Shown here: piece after piece, positions 34,018 through 43,018 of the stretch
Numbering within the stretch: the stretch's first letter is position 1
How the letters are laid out: the number at the start of each line of letters is the position of its first letter
Assembly: GCF_004551525.1 (NCBI RefSeq)
Contig: NZ_SATR01000002.1
Coordinates: 1 to 64,000, forward strand
DNA: 64,000 nt
From: Vibrio ouci
GTDB taxonomy: Bacteria > Pseudomonadota > Gammaproteobacteria > Enterobacterales > Vibrionaceae
Reading direction: 5' to 3'
The notes under the pieces: generated by a model
Told to the model about the DNA's origin: nothing
What the model saw: only the letters and a program-made list of their open reading frames with translations
The model's database searches: none
Position numbers and translations under genes: made by a program

Positions 34018-34369
34018 CTAACTTCATCTTGCCTGAAGAGTGAATGACTAGACGGTCTGATGTCTGAGAGCTGTATTTGAACGCGAGCTTTTGTTTATCA
34101 TCGTCCCAAGTTAGCTCAAGAGTCACCACGCTATCGGGTAGGATGGGTTCTTGAAACTTGATCACTTCCATTCCTTTGAAAAGAGGCGGAGTGCCTAAAT
34201 ACTCAATGGCATAAAACAGCGCCCAATCGATTTGACTGACACCAGGCAAAAGTGGGAAGTGGGTAAAGTGACCACGGAAATCCAAGATATTAGCGTCGAC
34301 CTTCATGATGATAGTCGCGCTCTTGTCTTCGACGTGCACTTCGGTAATGGTTGGTTTTCTTTGTTCCAT
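34010..34369 (-). CDS. apeI: Aryl polyene thioester dehydratase
   Basis: 119 residues, a small hotdog-fold protein. FRGHFTHFPLLPGVSQIDWA matches the FabZ-like element H..FP..PGV with His as the catalytic residue. It acts with ApeP on 3-hydroxyacyl-ACP. It follows apeH by 12 bases and overlaps apeJ by 8. Confidence 0.85.
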   Translation of the reverse strand: MEQRKPTITEVHVEDKSATIIMKVDANILDFRGHFTHFPLLPGVSQIDWALFYAIEYLGTPPLFKGMEVIKFQEPILPDSVVTLELTWDDDKQKLAFKYSSQTSDRLVIHSSGKMKLGG

Positions 34370-34381
34370 TGTTATTAATCT

Positions 34382-35761
34382 TTATTGGAATAGTTTTTCT
34401 ATTTCAGTGACTTGTCGTTTTCCTTGGCTATTCAAAGGAATCTCATCCACTAAACGATACTTTCTTGGAATCGCGATCGGCTCTAACCAATTTCTTAACG
34501 CTTTCCTAAGGGCTATCCAAAATTTTCCCTTACCTAGAGTATTGATCTCTTGATGGCCTTTTTCCGTGAGGACGATAACGGCACATAGCGAGAGTCGATT
34601 CTCTTCGGTTTTTGGTATGACAGCGCTCTCCTCAATCCATTCTAGTTGCTCTAAACGTTTTTCGACTTCAACTAGCGAGATACGCTTTTCTTCGACTTTA
34701 ACGATTCGATCGGTACGACCTTTTAATTCGAACGAAACCTTATCATGAAAATAACACTCATCGGCAGTTTGATACCACTCTTGGCCGTTGATATGTGGCG
34801 AGCGTAATCGTAAACAGCGCTCTTCGTTCAACTGAGCTTCAACTCCTGGGAATAACTGCCACGGAGTGGAAGCGGAGAATTGTTGTCTGTGCGCGATACC
34901 ACCCGTTTCTGTGCTGCCAAACACTTCGATAGGCAATTGATTAAACAGCTCATCACTGTGAATGGCTGCTGAGTTCGCCAGTGGACCACCTGAGGAGAAC
35001 ACGGCCCTAAGCGGAGTGCGTTGGTGTTCTTGAGTTAGGCGTTTTAATAGTGCCGGACTACTGACTAACACGGTGTCTGGGCTAGCATGGTGAACAATTT
35101 GCTCTGGGAATTCGAGGTTTTGTATCGCGAATGGTCTAGCGGCACACAGTGGCCATAAAAGGCGGAACAGCAAGCCGTAGATATGTTGATGCGAGACGGT
35201 ACTTTCAATGCGAGTCCCGTTGATCTTATCACCCCATAAGGACTGTAAAATCGTGAGCTCAATGTCGAGCTGTTCAAGGCTTTTGCTTATCGCTTTTGCT
35301 GAGCCGCTGGAACCAGAGGTAAATAAAGTCACTTCCAAGTTGGCTGTGTCTAATGGTTGCCAACTGACCGAGCTGGTTTCAGCGCTTGATGAGGATAGCT
35401 TGTTGACTGTTAGGGCTTTTAGTCCCGTTGCAATGGGAACCGCATCATCATGGAGTAAGAGATCAAAGTGTTGTTGTAACTCTTTAACCGCTTCGGTTTG
35501 GTAGTTTCCTGGTAGGACGAGGGCTTTTTGCGCGTAACAGGCAGCGAAAAAGCCGACGGCAAACAGGTAGCTATCACTAAAGCATAGCGCGACACGCTTA
35601 GCTTCCTGCTTGGATAGTATATTCACGTAGCAGGCAACATCATGTTGAAACTCACACCAAGAGATCACCTGTTGCTGACCAAATGCAACCGGCGTTGCCG
35701 AGGTGCGAGGGGCACAGAGCAGGTTTTCAATTGACACAAAGTCAGAAGAAGCGAGTGACAT
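34382..35761 (-). CDS. apeH: Aryl-acid AMP-ligase of the aryl polyene cluster
   Basis: 459 residues of the ANL adenylating family: TLFTSGSSGSAKAISKSL is the P-loop, FGSTETGGIAHRQ the A5 equivalent and KGRTDRIVKVEEKRI the hinge; the C-terminal PLNSQGKRQ carries the catalytic Lys. It should activate the aryl starter acid and load it on ApeE or ApeF. It follows apeG by 5 bases. Confidence 0.87.
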   Translation of the reverse strand: MSLASSDFVSIENLLCAPRTSATPVAFGQQQVISWCEFQHDVACYVNILSKQEAKRVALCFSDSYLFAVGFFAACYAQKALVLPGNYQTEAVKELQQHFDLLLHDDAVPIATGLKALTVNKLSSSSAETSSVSWQPLDTANLEVTLFTSGSSGSAKAISKSLEQLDIELTILQSLWGDKINGTRIESTVSHQHIYGLLFRLLWPLCAARPFAIQNLEFPEQIVHHASPDTVLVSSPALLKRLTQEHQRTPLRAVFSSGGPLANSAAIHSDELFNQLPIEVFGSTETGGIAHRQQFSASTPWQLFPGVEAQLNEERCLRLRSPHINGQEWYQTADECYFHDKVSFELKGRTDRIVKVEEKRISLVEVEKRLEQLEWIEESAVIPKTEENRLSLCAVIVLTEKGHQEINTLGKGKFWIALRKALRNWLEPIAIPRKYRLVDEIPLNSQGKRQVTEIEKLFQ

Positions 35762-35766
35762 GATGT

Positions 35767-36327
35767 TTAGTGATCCTTACGAATAAACTGACGAACTATC
35801 CATTCGGTACCCATCAGGGTTCCGGCGAGTAGATAACTGATTAGCCCGTTGTAGAGCGTCCAAACCTCTAAAGGCTGAAAGCAGGTATAGAGTGCTATCA
35901 GCCCATTAATTATGAAGAATGCACACCAAATTGCAGTAACTTTACGGGTGTAAGCGACGCCGCTTTCTGGCAAGTTAGGCTCTTGAAGGCGAGCTAATCG
36001 TTCGATGATGGTTTGCGGTTGCTTGAAACTGGAGGCAAATACAATCAGCATGCATAAGTTGACCACGACGGGGTAAAACGTCATCCATCCATGTTGTTTA
36101 AACAGGATGCTTAGGCCAATCAATGAGATCCCAGTTATCGCACTGATTTGAACGACAGACTTGAGTTCTTTTAACTGAGTTCGCTGAACGGAAAACAACC
36201 GAACTCCTAAGGCGATGATAAGTACTATCCCCACCAAAGAAATACCAAAACGCTCTATGCCAAAATAGATAGCAAATGGATAAGCAAGCAGAACAACTGC
36301 GGACAATACTGTCAGCAATTGGCGCAT
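35767..36327 (-). CDS. apeG: Integral membrane protein of the aryl polyene cluster
   Basis: 186 residues with about five transmembrane helices (LLTVLSAVVLLAYPFAIYFG, GIVLIIALGVRLF and three later stretches). Such COG4648-like membrane proteins are a constant member of APE operons, but their role is not settled. Its ATG overlaps the apeF stop by one base (TAATG). Confidence 0.8.
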   Translation of the reverse strand: MRQLLTVLSAVVLLAYPFAIYFGIERFGISLVGIVLIIALGVRLFSVQRTQLKELKSVVQISAITGISLIGLSILFKQHGWMTFYPVVVNLCMLIVFASSFKQPQTIIERLARLQEPNLPESGVAYTRKVTAIWCAFFIINGLIALYTCFQPLEVWTLYNGLISYLLAGTLMGTEWIVRQFIRKDH

Positions 36328-36584
36328 TAGGCGTCCTTCAGAAGCTCTGTTACTGCGTTTACTACGTCATCAACTGTGCGAACAGTGCTGAATTCCGCAG
36401 GTTTGATTTTTTTGCCAGTTACATTTTGTAGGTGAACCACAAGATCGACAGCGTCAATACTATCTAGATCAAGGTCTTGGTATAGATGTGCTTCTGGCAC
36501 AATATCCGCAGCATCAATTTCAAACAATTCTTCAAGTGCGTCTTTCACTTGGTCAAATACTTGTTCTTTGTTTACATCTGTCAT
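36327..36584 (-). CDS. apeF: Acyl carrier protein
   Basis: 85 residues; the attachment site is Ser42 in LDLDSIDAVDL. The adjacent apeE encodes a second ACP. Dual ACPs are standard in APE systems, one probably dedicated to the aryl starter and one to the growing chain. Overlaps apeG by one base. Confidence 0.9.
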   Translation of the reverse strand: MTDVNKEQVFDQVKDALEELFEIDAADIVPEAHLYQDLDLDSIDAVDLVVHLQNVTGKKIKPAEFSTVRTVDDVVNAVTELLKDA

Positions 36585-36599
36585 GAAAGTACCTACGAA

Positions 36600-36860
36600 T
36601 TATTCACTAGTTTGGGCAGAGATATAGTTTGCAAGATTGCTCACTGACGCAAAGTGCTCACGAGTGTTTGTGTCATCAGCATCAATAACAATGTTGTACT
36701 TCTTTTTGATCGCCAAACCAAGTTCTAGTGCATCAATAGAATCTAAACCTAATCCGTCACCGAATAAAGGTGCGTCGGTTTCGATATCTTCAATGGTTAA
36801 ATCTTCAAGATTAAGCGCATCAATGATGAGTTGTTTGATTTCGTTATGTAGTTTTTCCAC
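36600..36860 (-). CDS. apeE: Acyl carrier protein
   Basis: 86 residues with Ser41 in GLGLDSIDALELG as the phosphopantetheine site. It is distinct enough from ApeF to be a separate partner. A phosphopantetheinyl transferase is needed for both; none lies in this operon, so the PPTase at 9214 or a housekeeping enzyme must serve. Confidence 0.9.
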   Translation of the reverse strand: MEKLHNEIKQLIIDALNLEDLTIEDIETDAPLFGDGLGLDSIDALELGLAIKKKYNIVIDADDTNTREHFASVSNLANYISAQTSE

Positions 36861-36876
36861 TTGGACCTGCTTGTAA

Positions 36877-37653
36877 CTATGGATTTTCAGGAAAGAGTGT
36901 TTCCGCTAAATGCTGCTGTAAACGGCGAGCCGCTAACGTTGGAGTTGTAGTTTGCTTGATAAAAGGCTCAACCTCAACTTTATCCTTAACTTCAACAAGG
37001 AAAAAAGGCTTAGTTGGGGGCACTTGATACCACTTTTTCTCTTTTGTGAGAAAACTCGGAGAGACCGTAATATGTACTAGACGCAAATCTCTCTTTGTGC
37101 GTACTGCTATTTGTGCAGACCCACGTTGTAATTTTGATTCAATACCAGGGGTAGTTCGCGTGCCCTCTGGGAAGACTAATAATACGTTCCCTTCATCAAA
37201 TCGCTGCTCGCAAATAGATAACAGATCATCAGGCGTTTCATTGGGAATATATCCAGCCGCTTTGACGATATGCTTCATAAATGGGTTGACCCATATGGCA
37301 GATTTTACCAAGCAATCACAACGTTCAAGTTGCGACGCGATAAGCACATAATCAATTAGGCTCGGATGGTTGGCAACAATCAGGCAATTTCGGTCTTGTT
37401 TCAAAATATCAGCGCCGATGATCTTGTAATCAATCGCACCGGTAAATTTCATCGTTTGACAGAAGAAATTAAACGAACGCTGTATTGCACCTTGAACTTT
37501 ATATTCGGTTTCCTTTTGTCCCTTAGTCAATAAACGTATGACAGGAATGACAATAAAGCTCAGAACTAACCCGCCGAGCCCGAAAATAGTAAAACAGAAA
37601 CCGGTCGCGAACACTCGCCAATATTGGTTCATCTTCCTCATGAACGTTTCCAA
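36877..37653 (-). CDS. apeD: 1-acylglycerol-3-phosphate-like acyltransferase of the aryl polyene cluster
   Basis: 258 residues, PlsC-like. After an N-terminal membrane anchor (FCFTIFGLGGLVLSFIVIPV) comes NHPSLIDYVLI with the H-x4-D catalytic pair, and VFPEGTRTTPG, the FPEGTR motif. It probably acylates the glycolipid anchor. It overlaps apeC by 16 bases. Confidence 0.85.
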   Translation of the reverse strand: METFMRKMNQYWRVFATGFCFTIFGLGGLVLSFIVIPVIRLLTKGQKETEYKVQGAIQRSFNFFCQTMKFTGAIDYKIIGADILKQDRNCLIVANHPSLIDYVLIASQLERCDCLVKSAIWVNPFMKHIVKAAGYIPNETPDDLLSICEQRFDEGNVLLVFPEGTRTTPGIESKLQRGSAQIAVRTKRDLRLVHITVSPSFLTKEKKWYQVPPTKPFFLVEVKDKVEVEPFIKQTTTPTLAARRLQQHLAETLFPENP

Positions 37654-38366
37654 CTGCCCAATTGGCGAGGTGAATCAATGTTCCATTCACGGCGATTTGA
37701 AAGGTACTGACGAATAAACTCTAAACCTTGTGGCAGGGCTGGTTGGGTGTCTTGCGTGCTATTGGCAAAAGAAACCTCGAATTGAGCACCGCTCGAAAGC
37801 ACTAGGCCGAGTCCGTAACCGCGATAGTCTTGGGTTTCAAAGCTTGTATATGGCTCTGGTAGTGGTTCATCAAAGTCGATAACCAGCACTTTGTGGTCAG
37901 GGTGTTCACTAAGGTACAACCAAGCTTCCAGTATGGCACTTTGGAAGGTGTTTTCGGCCGCTGAGATTGACGTTAGTGGAATTGGTTTTTTTGTTGCGAT
38001 AGTCGCAAGGCCCGCGGCGGTATTATGCACTGATTGAGCAAAAGCCATCGGTGATGCTTCTTCACCTTGAATAATATCTTTGATCAGTGCAGCGCTTCGC
38101 TGTAATTCGCCGTGACGACTGGCAAAGACTAAGTAATCGACCTCATGCTCGTTGAGTAATTCAATGGCCGTTTGGACTGCCAGTTTGGACAAATTACTCA
38201 TTCGGCGACGCATCATCGGTGGTATTGCCGAAGTGATCAATTTGCCTTCTTCGGGCCACTGTAAATCAATTGCCCAATTTTCCCAATCTTGAGACAGCGA
38301 GAATCCGTTAGAATGCGCGAGCCATGAATCGATATTAAATGAAATGTTTTGAACTGATATTGGCAT
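37638..38366 (-). CDS. apeC: Beta-ketoacyl-synthase chain-length-factor-like subunit
   Basis: 242 residues, about half of a ketosynthase. VFASRHGELQRSA and FAQSVHNTAAGLATIAT fit the N-terminal beta-ketoacyl-synthase-like family. There is no Cys in the active-site position, so it is probably a non-catalytic partner of ApeO that sets the chain length. First gene of the minus operon; the ribosome binding site region lies in the 71-base gap shared with apeA. Confidence 0.82.
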   Translation of the reverse strand: MPISVQNISFNIDSWLAHSNGFSLSQDWENWAIDLQWPEEGKLITSAIPPMMRRRMSNLSKLAVQTAIELLNEHEVDYLVFASRHGELQRSAALIKDIIQGEEASPMAFAQSVHNTAAGLATIATKKPIPLTSISAAENTFQSAILEAWLYLSEHPDHKVLVIDFDEPLPEPYTSFETQDYRGYGLGLVLSSGAQFEVSFANSTQDTQPALPQGLEFIRQYLSNRREWNIDSPRQLGSWKRS

Positions 38367-38437
38367 AAGAGATTGAATTGTTGTGTTTACAGCGAAATAC
38401 TATTACTGACCTACAAACCTAATAAGGAACTATTAAT

Positions 38438-38830
38438 ATGTCACCATTTAAGTTATTCAGCTCACTATTGCTTGCTTTATTACTTGTTGGTTGTGGCCGT
38501 GTTCAGCCAGTAATGAATGTTGAGGATACTCCAGTTGGATATAATCTTCAAAGTAAACAAGTTAAGATGGCGATTATGCAAGCAGCTACAAATCGTGGTT
38601 GGGTTGTTGAAGAAGTGAGTCCGGGCGAATTTAATGCAAAACTTCATGTTCGCTCGCATTATGCTGAAATTAGAATCCCATTTAATTCTAAGTTTTACTC
38701 CATTCTTTATCTCAACTCAGATAATTTAAGAGCAGAAGATGGCAAAATCCATCGTAACTACAATCGTTGGGTTAACAACCTGAATGTAGATATTAAACGT
38801 CAGTTGTCGTTGATTGCGGCAGCTCAGTAA
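38438..38830 (+). CDS. apeA: Small lipoprotein of the aryl polyene cluster
   Basis: 130 residues. The lipobox LLVGCG gives Cys near residue 19 after a hydrophobic signal. The mature part has a repeated basic/aromatic pattern (VRSHYAEIRIPF) and is otherwise unassigned. It starts an operon that runs divergently from the main ape operon and is followed by apeB. AAGGAAC precedes the ATG. Confidence 0.72.
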   Translation: MSPFKLFSSLLLALLLVGCGRVQPVMNVEDTPVGYNLQSKQVKMAIMQAATNRGWVVEEVSPGEFNAKLHVRSHYAEIRIPFNSKFYSILYLNSDNLRAEDGKIHRNYNRWVNNLNVDIKRQLSLIAAAQ

Positions 38831-38860
38831 TTACATAAAAGATAAATAGTTAGGTTTTTC

Positions 38861-39928
38861 GTGCTAGATAAAAATAAAGATCGATTTAACGCATTACAGG
38901 CAAAGACAGAAGCCCAGAAGCTTTCATTTGCACCCATCGCATTTCATACCGCGAGAACATTACGTGATATTGGTGTCTTAAAGGCGTTAGATAATGCAGG
39001 TAGCCAAGGCTTATCTGCTGAAGCAATTGCGCAGCAAACCGATATATCGGAATATGGTGTGAAAGTGCTTTTGGATATGGCGATCAGTGCGGATATCGTT
39101 TTGTGGGAAAAGCCTAACTATTCTTTAGCCAATCTCGGCTATTTTATTCTTCATGATGGCATGACCAATGCGAACATGGATTTCACCGCTGACGTTTGTT
39201 ATGCAGCGATGATGCACTTAACAGAATCTATTGTGGAAGGTAAGCCTGCTGGCCTTAAAGAGCTTGGTGAGTGGGAAACCATCTACCAAGGGCTATCTCA
39301 GCTACCTGAACAAGCAAAACAGAGCTGGTTTAAATTTGATCACTTCTACTCTGACCGTTCATTCCCAATTTTACTCGAAGAAGTATTCAAATCTAAGCCA
39401 AAAACCTTGGTCGATATCGGTGGTAATACAGGCAAATGGGCAATGCAATGTTGCAACCATGATGCCGATGTCGCGATCACTATTGTTGATTTACCGCAGC
39501 AGCTTGAAATGGCGATGGCCAATGCTGAGAAAAATGGCTTTGCTGACCGCGTGACGCCATTTCCTGCCAATATGCTTGATAAGCAACAAACTCTCCCAGA
39601 GCACGCTGATGTATGGTGGATGAGTCAGTTCCTAGACTGTTTTTCACCAATGGAAATCTTAAGCATTTTAAAGCGTGTTAAAAATCAGCTACGTAGTGGT
39701 GACGCGGTTTACATTCTAGAGCTGTTCTGGGATGCGCAAAAATATGATGCTGCATCTTACAGCCTTAACGCAACGTCGCTCTATTTTACTTGCCTCGCGA
39801 ATGGTAACAGCCGTTTCTATCGCAGCGATGATTTCCTTGAGATCATTGACGCTGCTGGCTTAATGGTTGAAGAGAGAACAGATAACATCGGTCTAGGCCA
39901 CACATTATTAAAATTAAAAGCCCAGTAA
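38861..39928 (+). CDS. apeB: SAM-dependent methyltransferase of the aryl polyene cluster
   Basis: 355 residues starting at GTG 38861. A winged-helix dimerisation domain (residues about 20-100) is followed by a class I methyltransferase fold with LVDIGGNTGKWAMQC (residues about 184-198). This is the plan of O-methyltransferases acting on small aromatic rings. It probably methylates a hydroxyl on the aryl head of the polyene. Confidence 0.82.
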   Translation: MLDKNKDRFNALQAKTEAQKLSFAPIAFHTARTLRDIGVLKALDNAGSQGLSAEAIAQQTDISEYGVKVLLDMAISADIVLWEKPNYSLANLGYFILHDGMTNANMDFTADVCYAAMMHLTESIVEGKPAGLKELGEWETIYQGLSQLPEQAKQSWFKFDHFYSDRSFPILLEEVFKSKPKTLVDIGGNTGKWAMQCCNHDADVAITIVDLPQQLEMAMANAEKNGFADRVTPFPANMLDKQQTLPEHADVWWMSQFLDCFSPMEILSILKRVKNQLRSGDAVYILELFWDAQKYDAASYSLNATSLYFTCLANGNSRFYRSDDFLEIIDAAGLMVEERTDNIGLGHTLLKLKAQ

Positions 39929-39962
39929 GCGGATACGTCCGTGAGCAACATGATTAGTCGTT

Positions 39963-41201
39963 ATGCATAAAGAAAATACTCAAGTTTTAGTTGTCGGAGC
40001 AGGGCCGTCGGGCTCTACTGTTTCTGCGTTACTTCACGCGCAAAACATTCAAGTTACTGTGATTGAAAAAGCGCAGTTTCCTCGTTTTTCTATAGGTGAA
40101 AGCCTGTTACCTGCTTGCATGGAAGTCGTTGAGCAAGCGGGAATGTTAGATGCCGTTAATGCGGCGGGCTTTCAATACAAAGATGGTGCAGCGTTTAGGC
40201 GCGAAGGGGTGTACACCCAGTTCAACTTTACAGACAAGTTCACGCCGGGCCCGGGGACCACTTTCCAAGTTCAGCGCGGGTCGTTTGATAAAGTGCTGGC
40301 AGATAGCGCGGCAGAGCAAGGTGTTGAAATTCGCTATCAACATGAGCTGTTAGAGATGGAGTTTGTCGGTGAACGTTCGCTGCTAACGGTGAACGATGAA
40401 AACGGTAACCCATATCAAATTGAAGCGGACTATGTTCTAGATGCAAGCGGCTTTGGTCGAGTGTTGCCGCGCATGCTGAATCTTGAAGAGCCTTCATGTC
40501 TACCACCGCGTAAAGCGATCTTCACTCACATTGTCGATAACATCGATGCGGGAGATGACCAATATGATCGCAACAAGATCCTTATTTCGGTCCATCCAGA
40601 TAACCATGATGTCTGGTATTGGTTGATCCCTTTCTCTAATGGTATTTGTTCTTTTGGTATTGTTGGTGAGCCTGAGTTCTTCGACAGCTATTCAGACGAT
40701 AAGATTGAAGCGATTAAGCAACTGGCTAGCGAAGAGCCCGGTTTGGCGGCATTGCTTGCCAACGCTGAGTACCCAAATCCGGCTGGTGAACTTGGCGGTT
40801 ACTCTGCCAACGTTAAGCACCTTGCGACGTCTCATTATGCACTGTTGGGTAACGCAGGTGAATTCCTTGACCCTGTATTCTCTTCGGGTGTGACGATTGC
40901 AATGAAGTCTGCGCAATATGCAGCAGAGTGTGTGATCCGTCAGCTAAACGGTGAAAAAGTCGATTGGCAGCAAGAGTACGCTGAACCACTGATGGTCGGT
41001 GTAAACACGTTTAGAACCTACGTTGAAGGTTGGTACAACGGTACGCTGCAAGATGTGATTTTCTATCAAAAGCCTAATCCGCGAATTAAGCAGATGATCA
41101 GTTCGATCCTTGCAGGATATGCTTGGGATACCGATAACCCTTATGTCAAAAATAGCCTGCAGAGATTGCAGACTTTAGCTGAAGTTGTTCGCGCGGAATA
41201 A
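39963..41201 (+). CDS. Flavin-dependent halogenase-like enzyme
   Basis: 412 residues, FAD-dependent. GAGPSG (12-17) binds ADP, SIGESLLP (43-50) is the halogenase-family FAD loop, Lys73 in FQYKDGAAF matches the conserved catalytic lysine, and WYWLIP (218-223) fits the W-x-W-x-I-P motif of flavin-dependent halogenases. It could brominate or chlorinate the aryl head of the polyene, as happens in brominated xanthomonadin. Related monooxygenases share some of these motifs, so halogenation is an inference. It directly follows apeB (34 bases) on the same strand. Confidence 0.8.
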   Translation: MHKENTQVLVVGAGPSGSTVSALLHAQNIQVTVIEKAQFPRFSIGESLLPACMEVVEQAGMLDAVNAAGFQYKDGAAFRREGVYTQFNFTDKFTPGPGTTFQVQRGSFDKVLADSAAEQGVEIRYQHELLEMEFVGERSLLTVNDENGNPYQIEADYVLDASGFGRVLPRMLNLEEPSCLPPRKAIFTHIVDNIDAGDDQYDRNKILISVHPDNHDVWYWLIPFSNGICSFGIVGEPEFFDSYSDDKIEAIKQLASEEPGLAALLANAEYPNPAGELGGYSANVKHLATSHYALLGNAGEFLDPVFSSGVTIAMKSAQYAAECVIRQLNGEKVDWQQEYAEPLMVGVNTFRTYVEGWYNGTLQDVIFYQKPNPRIKQMISSILAGYAWDTDNPYVKNSLQRLQTLAEVVRAE

Positions 41202-41292
41202 CTGGCCGAGGTTTGATTTATCTCAAGGGTTGAGATAGCGAAACCCCCACTCATTGCTCATACTTTACATATTAGAGTAAGGAGGGTGTGGT

Positions 41293-41544
41293 ATGAAAAA
41301 CGAACTCGACCCGGGAAAAATCTTGCAAGCGTATGAAACTGTCATGGCGAATGGCTCGCCCACCGAACATGGCAAGATGTATGAAGGCGTTGAAGCGTTC
41401 TCAGATTATGATGGCTATAACGTCTACATGCGTGGCAATGGTGTTGAACTTAAAGTAGGTTTTCACAATACCTATCATCTTGAGTACGACCAAGAACATC
41501 TACGTGACAGCTTTCTTAAGAAAGTCGCCTTACTGGCAAAATAA
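41293..41544 (+). CDS. DUF3081-like protein
   Basis: 83 residues, soluble. The sequence (AYETVMANGSPTEHGKMYEG, SDYDGYNVYMRG, VGFHNTYHLEYD) fits the small DUF3081 family known from vibrios; function unknown. GGAGGG at about 41281 precedes the ATG at 41293. It is 91 bases past the halogenase and followed by a strong terminator. Confidence 0.75.
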   Translation: MKNELDPGKILQAYETVMANGSPTEHGKMYEGVEAFSDYDGYNVYMRGNGVELKVGFHNTYHLEYDQEHLRDSFLKKVALLAK

Positions 41545-41547
41545 AAC

Positions 41548-41574
41548 AAGCCCGCAATGACAGCGGGCTTTTTA
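41548..41574. terminator. Rho-independent terminator
   Basis: AAGCCCGC (41548-41555) and GCGGGCTT (41563-41570) pair around AATGACA and are followed by TTTAT. It ends the DUF3081 gene and may also serve the convergent LPMO gene. Confidence 0.8.
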
Positions 41575-41594
41575 TTTGTAGGGTAATCAGCCCA

Positions 41595-42770
41595 TTAACG
41601 CCAAACGCCCCATTCACCGGTCGTGCCAGGCTCTTCGCCTGTAGTCCACCATTGTGCGGTCCATTCTCTACCGTTGTGGGTGACGACGTCTCCCGCATTA
41701 TAGACGGCGTTTTGGTCCCATAGATTGACAGGATCAACAGGTGGTGTGTCACCTTTAATTAACGACAGGGCATAGCTAAATGAATTGTCTGGTGCGAACA
41801 CTTGGTTCGAAGCAATGTTGTTGCTATCAAACATATAGTGATTCATCTCTTGATGCCAAATGCCTACATACCAATCACCCGTTTGTAGCGCGTTAAATTG
41901 GTCAGCCATCTCGGCTGGCCAAGTTTGGGTATTGGTGGCTGAAATTGGCAGAGTTAGGTCAACAATCTCGCTACCAGTGGCGTCAAATGTGCGGAAGCGG
42001 ATGGTGTCGCCAGCTTCTACTGGGCCAAATCCTTGTGGAACAAATGAGCCTAGTGAGGTGAGGTTATTGCCAGGCTCAGTTGGCTCTCCAGGTCCTGTCG
42101 GTGGAGTTGTGCCCGATGAGCTAAAGGTAATGTCACTACAGTTGTAGAAACCTTCACCTGCTACATCAATACGTTGCCAGCGAGTATAAAGGATCGCATC
42201 ACCTGTACGATCCGCTGGGAAGGTGACTTTCATGCGGTAACGTTTTTCTGCATCTACGGCAATATCACCCGCGGTATCAATCAGATCCAGATCATCCCAT
42301 TTGAGTGGTTTTGAGAAGTCGTGGTTAGGTTTGGTTAAATAGAATTCCCAGTAAGATGGGTTATGAGGCGCTTTGCCAAAGAAGACAAAATCAATTTGAT
42401 TGTTCTCATCTAAGGCAACATTGGTTCGCTGCCAATGTGGTGAGGCAATGCTCAGACCTTTCTTCGCTGCGTCGCCCGCCGAGCACAGCTGGCCATTAGG
42501 CACAATTGCTTTTACGTGTGCCATATCTCGATAGTTAGGGACATTGGCTGCCGTTTCACTTCGTTGTACGAACGGGTAAGCGCCAGACATATCGAAAGCG
42601 GCCTGACAAGCTTGGTTTGGGATCTCGTTGGTCCAAAATCCGCCATCTTCATAACAGACATTTTGACGAGCATTTGGATATTCAACCCAGCCATGAGCTG
42701 CAACGTTAAATGAACTCAGCGTGGCAATAGTACTTGCTGCAAGGAGTGGGGTGATGACTTTGACGTTCAT
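41595..42770 (-). CDS. Chitin-active lytic polysaccharide monooxygenase (AA10) with chitin-binding domain
   Basis: 391 residues. A signal peptide ends at AA25, so His26 of HGWVEYP becomes the N-terminal copper-binding His of the AA10 brace; the ASPHW His is a candidate second ligand. Residues about 26-200 form the AA10 domain. A linker and an AA10-associated domain follow, and the C-terminus (LWDQNAVYNAGDVVTHNGRE, WTAQWW) is a type 5/12 chitin-binding module. It cuts crystalline chitin outside the cell. The 5' gap (42771-43000) holds a 33-bp inverted repeat. Confidence 0.9.
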   Translation of the reverse strand: MNVKVITPLLAASTIATLSSFNVAAHGWVEYPNARQNVCYEDGGFWTNEIPNQACQAAFDMSGAYPFVQRSETAANVPNYRDMAHVKAIVPNGQLCSAGDAAKKGLSIASPHWQRTNVALDENNQIDFVFFGKAPHNPSYWEFYLTKPNHDFSKPLKWDDLDLIDTAGDIAVDAEKRYRMKVTFPADRTGDAILYTRWQRIDVAGEGFYNCSDITFSSSGTTPPTGPGEPTEPGNNLTSLGSFVPQGFGPVEAGDTIRFRTFDATGSEIVDLTLPISATNTQTWPAEMADQFNALQTGDWYVGIWHQEMNHYMFDSNNIASNQVFAPDNSFSYALSLIKGDTPPVDPVNLWDQNAVYNAGDVVTHNGREWTAQWWTTGEEPGTTGEWGVWR

Positions 42771-42798
42771 TATTCATCCTTAAATTAGATTAATAAAT

Positions 42799-42831
42799 TA
42801 TGCAAATGAGAACACTTCAGTTATTTGCATA
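42799..42831. promoter_or_regulatory. Inverted repeat upstream of the LPMO gene
   Basis: TATGCAAAT (42799-42807) and ATTTGCATA (42823-42831) are perfect inverted repeats separated by 15 bases, beginning 28 bases before the LPMO start codon on the minus strand. This looks like an operator for a dimeric regulator. Confidence 0.6.
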
Positions 42832-42977
42832 GTAAATCTAGCTATGTGAATGAGAGTTAATCAAAGCAATAAGGTTGCGGATTGTAAGAGTTAAAGACGC
42901 CTCCAAACAATTTTGTTGGGTCGTGGAATGGTCAGAAGACTCTTTCGAGTGACTTCAAAACTTACCAGTGTAGAAAA

Positions 42978-43012
42978 AGCCCCTGAGAATAGCGCTGCTA
43001 GTATCAGGGGCT
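42978..43012 (-). terminator. Terminator after maoP
   Basis: AGCCCCTGA (42978-42986) and TCAGGGGCT (43004-43012) form a stem with a 17-base loop; on the minus strand it is followed by TTTTTCTA. It ends the maoP transcript. Confidence 0.75.
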
Positions 43013-43018
43013 CAGATG

